A stretch of 5,346 nucleotides of DNA, taken from the NCBI GenBank assembly GCA_019240175.1, contig JAFAYS010000531.1, positions 1 through 5,346 on the forward strand, written 5' to 3'. The notes beneath the pieces are model-generated. The model ran no database searches. It saw nothing but the letters and a program-made list of their open reading frames with translations, and had not been told where the DNA came from. The translations under genes and the position numbers were made by a program. Source of the DNA: Chloroflexota bacterium (GTDB taxonomy: Bacteria > Chloroflexota > Chloroflexia > Chloroflexales > Kallotenuaceae). Shown here one piece after another: positions 1 through 3,901 of the stretch. Each line of letters begins with the position of its first letter. Position 1 is the first letter of the stretch.

Positions 1-351
1 GCCGCCGCCCACGCCCGCCGCGCCCACACGGTCACGCTCCGACGGCCAGGCGCGGTCGTCGGGATGCGTGTGGTAGCAGCCGACCACATCCAGATCCTGG
101 CGGGAGGCTGTGCGCTGGGCCTGCAAATACGCACGTGGCGGAATATAAAAACGATCGCGCAGTGTGTGACTGGTATCATCCTCGGTCAGCGCGACATCGC
201 TGGTCCAGGTATTCTGCACCGGCAGCGCTTGCAGCGCCACGCGCCGCCCGTCTTCGATCCGTCCGATCAGCAGGCCGCAGCACTCATCGGGATAGCTCGC
301 GCGGCCCTGCTCATGGATCACATCCAGCGTCGATCGCGATAGAACCAGCAT
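1..351 (-). CDS. JAMM/MPN-domain metalloprotease (Mec-like), 3' end outside window
   Basis: The 117 visible codons, from the ATG at 349-351 to the window edge, encode the N-terminal part of a JAB1/MPN (JAMM) zinc metalloprotease. The zinc and catalytic signature is complete. Glu23 lies in DECCGLLIG, and His94-Thr-His96 begins HTHPDDRAWPSERD, giving the canonical H-x-H-x7-S-x2-D spacing with Ser104 and Asp107. Bacterial members next to cysteine synthase include mycobacterial Mec, which cleaves cysteine off the C-terminus of the sulfur-carrier protein CysO. A similar role, or processing of another ThiS/MoaD-like carrier, is inferred from the neighbour. The gene starts 10 bases after the cysM stop codon, and a GGAG at 357-360 sits 5 bases before the ATG, so the two are almost certainly co-transcribed. 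No signal peptide is seen, so it is probably cytoplasmic. Residues 110-117 are unusually Gly/Ala-rich for the stretch after the motif. The C-terminus is missing from the window. Confidence 0.87.
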   Translation of the reverse strand, partial: MLVLSRSTLDVIHEQGRASYPDECCGLLIGRIEDGRRVALQALPVQNTWTSDVALTEDDTSHTLRDRFYIPPRAYLQAQRTASRQDLDVVGCYHTHPDDRAWPSERDRVGAAGVGGG

Positions 352-356
352 ACTCG

Positions 357-360
357 CTCC
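357..360 (-). promoter_or_regulatory. Ribosome binding site of the JAMM protease gene
   Basis: On the minus strand GGAG lies 5 bases before the ATG at 349-351, inside the 10-base gap after the cysM stop. It fixes the start and supports translation of the protease from the cysM message. Confidence 0.6.
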
Positions 361-361
361 A

Positions 362-1342
362 CTACATCCCGTCGCCGTCGCGACACTCGTCGTCGGCCTC
401 GTCCCAAAAGCGATCGCTGAGATACTTGGAGGCGCTGTCGCACAAGATCGTCACGACCACGCCGGCCTCAAGCTGCCGCGCCACTTTGAGCGCTGCCGCA
501 ACATTGCCAGCCGCCGAGATACCCACCAGCAGCCCTTCGACGCGGCCCAAACTGCGCGCCATCGCGTACGCTTCCTCAGTCGTCACCTCAACCAGGCCGT
601 CGGGAAAGGATGGATCGTAGATGCCGGGCACAAGCTTGGTCGTCGCCATGTGCTTCACGCCTTCGATCGCGTGCATGCCGCTGTCGGGCTGCATGCCCAG
701 CAGCTGCACGTGCGGCCCAAGCTCGCGCAGCCGCCGGCCAGCACCCATAAAGGTGCCGCTGGTGCCGAGAGCAGCCACAAAATGCGTGATTCGCCCGCCG
801 GTCTGCTCCCAGATCTCGGGGCCGGTCGTGTCGTAGTGGGCCTGAACGTTGGCGGGATTATTGTACTGATCGGGATAGAAATAGCGCTCGGGATCGGCGG
901 CGACCAGCTCACGGATCGTGCGGATCGCGAGATCCATGCCGTCCGCCGCATCGGTCAAGATCATCTCAGCGCCAAGCGAGCGCAGGATACGCTTACGCTC
1001 AGGGCTGGCGTTTTCGGGCATCGCGATCGTGACGCCGTAGCCCAGCGCCGCCGCGACGGTGGCATAGGCGATGCCGGTGTTGCCGCTGGTAGCGTCGGCG
1101 ATGCGCATGCCGGGCTTGAGCGCGCCGGATCGCTCACCATCGCGGATCATCCACAGCGCCGCGCGATCCTTGACCGAGCCGCCGGGATTGTACCATTCGG
1201 CCTTGGCGTACACCTCGACGTTCGGCGACAGATCCTCGGCGATAGCACGCAGCCGGATCAGCGGCGTGTTGCCGACCAGATCCAGCAGTGAGGCTGCGCG
1301 TCCAGACGACGGCCTCTGCTGCTCCTTGAGCGATGAACTCAC
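362..1342 (-). CDS. cysM: Cysteine synthase, CysM type (PLP-dependent)
   Basis: This is a complete 326-residue fold-type II PLP enzyme of the cysteine synthase/CBS family. It makes cysteine in the cytoplasm from an activated serine (O-acetyl- or O-phosphoserine) and a sulfur donor. Visible signatures are LVGNTPLIRL (22-31), the PLP lysine Lys58 in NPGGSVKDRAA (52-62), the substrate loop TSGNTG (85-90), the PLP-phosphate loop GTSGT (193-197), GISAAGN (274-280) and CDSASKYLSD (301-310). Length and the PGIYDPSFPDG segment (239-249) fit CysM-like rather than classical CysK enzymes. The JAMM protease gene directly downstream mirrors the mycobacterial mec-cysO-cysM cluster, so a protein-bound thiocarboxylate sulfur donor and O-phosphoserine are plausible but unproven. 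The start is a GTG at 1340-1342, chosen because GAGGA (1348-1352) lies 5 bases upstream and a strong promoter lies just beyond. The C-terminal tail (314-326) is acidic. Donor and acceptor specificity cannot be settled from sequence alone. Confidence 0.92.
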   Translation of the reverse strand: MSSSLKEQQRPSSGRAASLLDLVGNTPLIRLRAIAEDLSPNVEVYAKAEWYNPGGSVKDRAALWMIRDGERSGALKPGMRIADATSGNTGIAYATVAAALGYGVTIAMPENASPERKRILRSLGAEMILTDAADGMDLAIRTIRELVAADPERYFYPDQYNNPANVQAHYDTTGPEIWEQTGGRITHFVAALGTSGTFMGAGRRLRELGPHVQLLGMQPDSGMHAIEGVKHMATTKLVPGIYDPSFPDGLVEVTTEEAYAMARSLGRVEGLLVGISAAGNVAAALKVARQLEAGVVVTILCDSASKYLSDRFWDEADDECRDGDGM

Positions 1343-1347
1343 GATCG

Positions 1348-1352
1348 TCCTC
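1348..1352 (-). promoter_or_regulatory. Ribosome binding site of cysM
   Basis: GAGGA on the minus strand, 5 bases before the GTG codon at 1340-1342. It decides in favour of this GTG start, since no ATG near it has comparable spacing. Confidence 0.65.
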
Positions 1353-1368
1353 TTCTCATTGCTTACTA

Positions 1369-1397
1369 AATATAAGTTCTACAACCAACAATGTCAA
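1369..1397 (-). promoter_or_regulatory. Sigma-70-type promoter of the cysM-JAMM operon
   Basis: On the minus strand a perfect -35 box TTGACA (1392-1397) is followed after exactly 17 bases by TATATT (1369-1374), a 5-of-6 match to the -10 consensus. Transcription would begin near 1362, leaving a leader of about 20 bases that contains the cysM ribosome binding site. The local sequence is AT-rich, in contrast to the GC-rich genes. The hexamer TGTTGG occurs on either side of the -35 box and could be an operator, but this is speculative. Confidence 0.75.
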
Positions 1398-1501
1398 GAA
1401 AAGCCAACATACTGTTCTTTACAAATCCTTGCACACTGCCACCCTCGATCCGCGATGGATCTCCGCCAGATCGCCTGCCCACATGTGCGCCCAACGACCA
1501 A

Positions 1502-1529
1502 TTGCAGCACGATCGCGGCATGATACAGT
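1502..1529 (+). promoter_or_regulatory. Weak candidate promoter of the isonitrile-hydratase-like gene
   Basis: TTGCAG (1502-1507) is followed after 16 bases by TACAGT (1524-1529). Each hexamer matches the sigma-70 consensus at about four positions. It is the best pair seen upstream of the gene at 1587, but the match is modest and could be chance. Confidence 0.3.
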
Positions 1530-1572
1530 CGCGCATACAGGTAGTTTACTCTCAAATAGCGCCTTTTTTCCT

Positions 1573-1580
1573 GGAGGAGA
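1573..1580 (+). promoter_or_regulatory. Strong ribosome binding site of the isonitrile-hydratase-like gene
   Basis: GGAGGAGA with the GGAGG core at 1573-1577, 9 bases before the ATG at 1587. This near-perfect anti-16S match fixes the start codon. Confidence 0.75.
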
Positions 1581-1586
1581 TACAGT

Positions 1587-2213
1587 ATGGAAATCGCAAT
1601 TCTGCTCTACGAGGGCGTCACGGCGCTCGACGCGATCGGCCCGCACGAGGTTTTTCGCCTGGTTCCCGGCGCGACTGTGCGCTTCGTGGCAACTGAGCGC
1701 GGTCCCAAGCGCGCCGACGGCAGCTTTCTCAGCCTGATCGCTGAGCATACGCTGGATGAAGTTCCCACGCCGGATATTCTGGTCGTGCCCGGCGCGACGA
1801 ATCCGGCTGCGCTGCTCAACGATCGGCACGCGCTCGACTGGATTCGCGCGGCGCATGAGCACAGCACCTGGACCAGTTCGGTTTGCACCGGCGCGCTGGG
1901 ACTGGGCGCGGCGGGAATCCTGCAGGGCAAGGCCGCGACCACGCACTGGCTGGCGCTCGAAAGCCTGAGCAACTTCGGCGCGACGCCAACCCACGAGCGC
2001 GTGGTGCGCGACGGCAAGATCGTCACGGGTGCGGGCGTTTCTGCCGGCATCGACATGGCCCTGACGCTCACCGGCTGGGCCTTCGGCAAAGAGGTCGCGC
2101 AGCAGATCCAGCTGATGATCGAGTACGATCCGCAGCCACCCTTCGACGCTGGCTCGCCCGACACCGCGCCGAAAAAGATCGTCCAGCAGGTGATCGACTT
2201 CTACAGCAATTAA
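1587..2213 (+). CDS. inhA: DJ-1/PfpI-family protein, isonitrile (cyclohexyl-isocyanide) hydratase-like
   Basis: The 208-residue product belongs to the DJ-1/PfpI (class I glutamine amidotransferase-like) superfamily. It most resembles isonitrile hydratase, which hydrates an isocyanide (R-NC) to an N-substituted formamide. The nucleophile is Cys100 in the elbow motif TSSVCTGALGLGAAG (96-110). Thr101 and Asp15 (in ALDAIGPHEVF) correspond to the residues known to tune the cysteine in Pseudomonas isocyanide hydratase. Further family signatures are ATTHW (117-121), the GVSAGIDMALTL segment (150-161), and the C-terminal EYDPQPPFDAGSPD (179-192). It lacks a C-terminal AraC DNA-binding domain, so it is the enzyme-type member, and no signal peptide is seen. 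It is divergent from cysM and probably monocistronic, since a strong hairpin follows the stop. The true substrate is unknown, because many homologues are annotated by similarity only. Note that inhA here is not the mycobacterial enoyl reductase. Confidence 0.88.
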   Translation: MEIAILLYEGVTALDAIGPHEVFRLVPGATVRFVATERGPKRADGSFLSLIAEHTLDEVPTPDILVVPGATNPAALLNDRHALDWIRAAHEHSTWTSSVCTGALGLGAAGILQGKAATTHWLALESLSNFGATPTHERVVRDGKIVTGAGVSAGIDMALTLTGWAFGKEVAQQIQLMIEYDPQPPFDAGSPDTAPKKIVQQVIDFYSN

Positions 2214-2224
2214 TCGGCTGGAAT

Positions 2225-2250
2225 GAGCGCACAAACGTTGTTGTGCGCTC
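2225..2250 (+). terminator. Perfect 10-bp hairpin after the isonitrile-hydratase-like gene
   Basis: GAGCGCACAA (2225-2234) and TTGTGCGCTC (2241-2250) are exact reverse complements around a 6-base loop, 11 bases after the stop codon. Position and strength suit a transcription terminator or a 3'-end stabiliser. No T-tract follows on either strand, so classical intrinsic termination is uncertain. Confidence 0.5.
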
Positions 2251-2291
2251 GTGTACGATCATGCTCTGTGATATATGGCTTACATCGCTGC

Positions 2292-2297
2292 GGGGAG
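2292..2297 (+). promoter_or_regulatory. Ribosome binding site deciding the LRR gene start
   Basis: GGGGAG lies 8 bases before the ATG at 2306. The alternative in-frame ATG at 2261 has no comparable purine tract and lies just after the hairpin, so 2306 is preferred. Confidence 0.55.
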
Positions 2298-2305
2298 CGC
2301 ATACG

Positions 2306-2833
2306 ATGACGGAAGCGGATGACCCAATCTGGAATGGCTTGCACTTGACAACGCTAGACTTCAGAGTCGGTGTAGCGCAGCAGATTCTTGGTCTTCCACC
2401 CGAGCTTCAACATCTGGACTGTGAAGACTGTAACCTTGATTCGCTCACGCCGCTCTTCCGGTTTCGCGATCTCCGTGTCCTGAATATCTCCAGCACACGA
2501 ATCACTTCGCTTGAGGATATTGGGCACTTTGCGCAGCTTGAGCTGCTGTACGCCGATTTCTGTTCCATTGCGCAGCTTGCCCCTTTAACCGCACTTTCCA
2601 AGCTGCGTGCGCTGGATCTGTGTTGTTCCTTTGTAGACTTTCACGACATGACACCCTTGGGTCAGCTTGCATCCTTAGAACGCCTCTACCTGGCAAGTAC
2701 ATCGATTGATAGCATTGGCTGCTTGTTTGCGTTACCACGCTTAAAACTCCTGAGCGTGGCGAACACGTTTGTTTCACAAGCAGAGATTGCAGCGTTTCGC
2801 GAGCAGCGACCTGATGTCGAGCTATGGGCATAG
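2306..2833 (+). CDS. Small leucine-rich-repeat protein, function unknown
   Basis: From the ATG at 2306 the product is 175 residues and is built almost entirely of leucine-rich repeats. Six consecutive units start at residues 34, 56, 78, 100, 124 and 146. All are 22 residues except the fourth, which is 24. They follow LxxLxLxxN/C/TxI, for example LRVLNISSTRI (56-66) and LERLYLASTSI (124-134). The 22-residue period resembles SDS22/internalin-type repeats, which normally form a curved protein-binding surface. An N-terminal cap (about 1-33) and the end RPDVELWA complete a free-standing domain. No signal peptide, membrane segment or enzymatic domain is visible, so a cytoplasmic binding role is inferred and the partner is unknown. 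Six cysteines (39, 42, 86, 106, 107, 139) lie on or near the repeat asparagine-ladder position. GC content is about 53 % over 2341-2820, well below the neighbours, which suggests acquisition by transfer. The 2261 ATG would add 15 residues. Confidence 0.83.
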   Translation: MTEADDPIWNGLHLTTLDFRVGVAQQILGLPPELQHLDCEDCNLDSLTPLFRFRDLRVLNISSTRITSLEDIGHFAQLELLYADFCSIAQLAPLTALSKLRALDLCCSFVDFHDMTPLGQLASLERLYLASTSIDSIGCLFALPRLKLLSVANTFVSQAEIAAFREQRPDVELWA

Positions 2834-2864
2834 CTCTGGAAGACTACCTCTGAACTCCGCGATC

Positions 2865-2925
2865 GCGGTCCTTTGCTTCCATGATTCGGCCTTCTGCGGC
2901 ATAATCTGAGGGAAGAAAGGACCGC
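2865..2925 (+). promoter_or_regulatory. Long inverted repeat covering the VOC gene leader and Shine-Dalgarno
   Basis: GCGGTCCTTT (2865-2874) is the exact reverse complement of AAAGGACCGC (2916-2925). Beyond a bulged G at 2875 the pairing continues for 5 more bases, CTTCC (2876-2880) with GGAAG (2911-2915). The 30-base loop can form smaller helices (GATT/AATC and GCC/GGC). The 3' arm contains AAAGGA (2916-2921), the ribosome binding site 7 bases before the ATG at 2929. In RNA the hairpin would hide that site. At the DNA level the arms could instead be an operator around the promoter candidate at 2900-2905. Confidence 0.6.
2900..2905 (+). promoter_or_regulatory. Candidate -10 box for the VOC gene
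   Basis: CATAAT matches the sigma-70 -10 consensus at five of six positions. No good -35 sequence is found at 16-18 bases upstream, so this is weak. If used, transcription would start near 2912 and exclude the left arm of the inverted repeat. Confidence 0.3.
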
Positions 2926-2928
2926 ATC

Positions 2929-3720
2929 ATGTTGACGCATCTTGATCATCTGGTGATTCTCGTCACCGATCTCCCGCAGGCCGTCGACGATTACACGGCG
3001 CTCGGATTCACCGTCACGCCTGGCGGCACCCACGCCGACGGCCTCACGCACAACGCGCTGATCACCTTTGCCGACAGCACCTACCTTGAGCTGATCGCGT
3101 TTGTCGATCCGGCCAGCGCTGGCGATAACACCTGGGGCTGGCGGCGCTACCTCGACGCGGGCGGCGGCCTGATCGACTACTGCGTGGCCTCGGATGACCT
3201 GACGACGGACGTGGAGCGCTTACAAGCACAGGGCTTCACCATGCAAGGACCAACGTCGGGCGGTCGCAAACGGCCTGACGGCCAAGAGCTGCGCTGGCTG
3301 AGCGCGAGCTTCTGGCAAGCCGGGCGCGAGCTGCCGTTTCTGATCCAGGATCTGACGCCGCGTGAGCTACGTGTGCCGGGCGGAGCCGCTGCCCAACATG
3401 CCAATGGCGTGACCGGCATTCATGAGCTCACCATCGTCACCGCCGACCTCGATCGTAGCAGCGGCAGCACGGCCAAGCTGACCGACAGCGCGGAAACGCC
3501 GTTTAGCGCCGATCGTCGGCGGGACGCGCAGGTTGCCTCGTTTACCATCGGCGCGCACACACTCGTCTTTGCCGAGCCCGCCAATCCACACAGCCCACTG
3601 CAAGCGCACATCGAAGCCATCGGGCTGGGACCATACGAGATCACGCTGGCTAGCGAGAGCGACAGCGGCGCGCTGCTAGATCGCAGGCTGACGCACGGCG
3701 TGGAGATGAGGATCGCGTAG
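2929..3720 (+). CDS. VOC-superfamily glyoxalase-like protein
   Basis: The 263-residue product is a two-module vicinal-oxygen-chelate protein of the glyoxalase-like (Glyoxalase_3 type) group. The first module opens with the classic strand HLDHLVILVTDL (4-15), with potential metal ligand His7, then DYTALGFTVTPGG (21-33), His41, and Glu54 in TYLELIAFVDP (51-61). A second module begins near residue 160 with VTGIHELTIVTADL (161-174, His165) and ends with a PYEITLAS strand (235-242). It is shorter and more diverged. VOC folds bind a divalent metal and act as isomerases, dioxygenases, lyases or resistance proteins. The substrate cannot be deduced here, and the protein could even be a non-catalytic binder. 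No signal peptide or membrane segment is visible, so a cytoplasmic location is likely. The ATG at 2929 is fixed by AAAGGA 7 bases upstream, which is embedded in the inverted repeat. The gene is GC-rich like the rest of the window, unlike the LRR gene before it. Confidence 0.85.
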   Translation: MLTHLDHLVILVTDLPQAVDDYTALGFTVTPGGTHADGLTHNALITFADSTYLELIAFVDPASAGDNTWGWRRYLDAGGGLIDYCVASDDLTTDVERLQAQGFTMQGPTSGGRKRPDGQELRWLSASFWQAGRELPFLIQDLTPRELRVPGGAAAQHANGVTGIHELTIVTADLDRSSGSTAKLTDSAETPFSADRRRDAQVASFTIGAHTLVFAEPANPHSPLQAHIEAIGLGPYEITLASESDSGALLDRRLTHGVEMRIA

Positions 3721-3724
3721 CGAG

Positions 3725-3819
3725 GGAACAAAGGAACAAACGAACAAGGGAACAAAGAAGAACCAACGGAAGAACCTAGAACCAAAGAAGCGAACAAAGA
3801 ACAAAGAACAAAGAACAAA
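3725..3819. repeat. GGAACAAA / GAACAAA short tandem repeats on a T-poor strand
   Basis: Directly after the VOC stop, four 8-base units lie head to tail at 3725-3756: GGAACAAA twice, a CGAACAAG variant, then GGAACAAA. A degenerate stretch of GAAGAACC-like units follows at 3757-3790. Then come four perfect 7-base GAACAAA units at 3792-3819. The plus strand has only one T (3777) between 3721 and 3824. No convincing gene is encoded on either strand, and the minus-strand reading gives only a low-complexity Phe/Leu/Ser/Val string. The array fills half of a convergent intergenic gap. Confidence 0.85.
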
Positions 3820-3829
3820 AGAAGTACCG

Positions 3830-3863
3830 AAAACCCCCTCGCCTGCCGCAGCGGGAGAGGGGG
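3830..3863 (-). terminator. Probable intrinsic terminator of the maltokinase gene
   Basis: Read on the minus strand, CCCCCTC (3863-3857) and GAGGGGG (3840-3834) form a 7-bp GC stem, followed at once by TTTT (3833-3830). It lies about 40 bases beyond the maltokinase stop codon. The T-tract is short, and the large loop contains a second small helix, so efficiency is uncertain. Confidence 0.5.
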
Positions 3864-3888
3864 CGATGCAAAGCATCGGGGGTGAGGG
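3834..3888. repeat. GC-rich two-hairpin palindromic (REP-like) element
   Basis: Two hairpins lie side by side. CCCCCTC (3834-3840) pairs with GAGGGGG (3857-3863), with a smaller CCG/CGG helix inside. CGATGC (3864-3869) pairs with GCATCG (3873-3878) across an AAA loop. GGGGGTGAGGG (3878-3888) follows and can compete for pairing with the first C-rich arm. The layout resembles dispersed GGGAGAGGGG...GGGGTGAGGG palindromic elements that I recall from intergenic DNA of several GC-rich bacteria. Copy number in this genome cannot be seen from one window. Confidence 0.55.
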
Positions 3889-3901
3889 CCTACTCCCCGC
3901 C

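Larger units (their letters stand above)
1343..1586. other. Divergent intergenic region between cysM and the isonitrile-hydratase-like gene
   Basis: These 244 bases separate two divergently transcribed genes and hold no convincing gene. The left part (about 1355-1430) is AT-rich and carries the cysM promoter. The right part holds a weak plus-strand promoter candidate, a CACATGTG palindrome at 1480-1487, a GATCC/GGATC inverted repeat at 1447-1461, and three copies of ATACAG (1523, 1535, 1580). Confidence 0.6.

Noticed and set aside
64..342. Plus-strand reading frame over the first 340 bases
   Set aside because: It lies opposite the JAMM protease, whose complete motif on the minus strand shows which strand is coding.
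650..1291. Long plus-strand frame of about 213 codons
   Set aside because: It is the antisense shadow of cysM; the minus strand carries every PLP-enzyme signature.
1447..1461. GATCC/GGATC inverted repeat in the divergent intergenic region
   Set aside because: Five-base arms are easily met by chance in a GATC-rich genome, and it does not line up with a promoter.
1523..1585. Three copies of ATACAG before the isonitrile-hydratase-like gene
   Set aside because: The 6-base words have irregular spacing (12 and 45 bases), so they are too weak to call an operator.
1419..2234. Minus-strand frame of about 271 codons
   Set aside because: It is antisense to the isonitrile-hydratase-like gene, which has a strong ribosome binding site and full family motifs.
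1883..2305. N-terminal extension of the LRR frame back to 1883
   Set aside because: This part overlaps the upstream gene out of frame and reads as arginine-rich, low-quality sequence. A ribosome binding site and the LRR cap place the start at 2306.
3725..3819. Possible CRISPR array
   Set aside because: Units are only 7-8 bases and directly adjoining, with no unique spacers and no cas gene.
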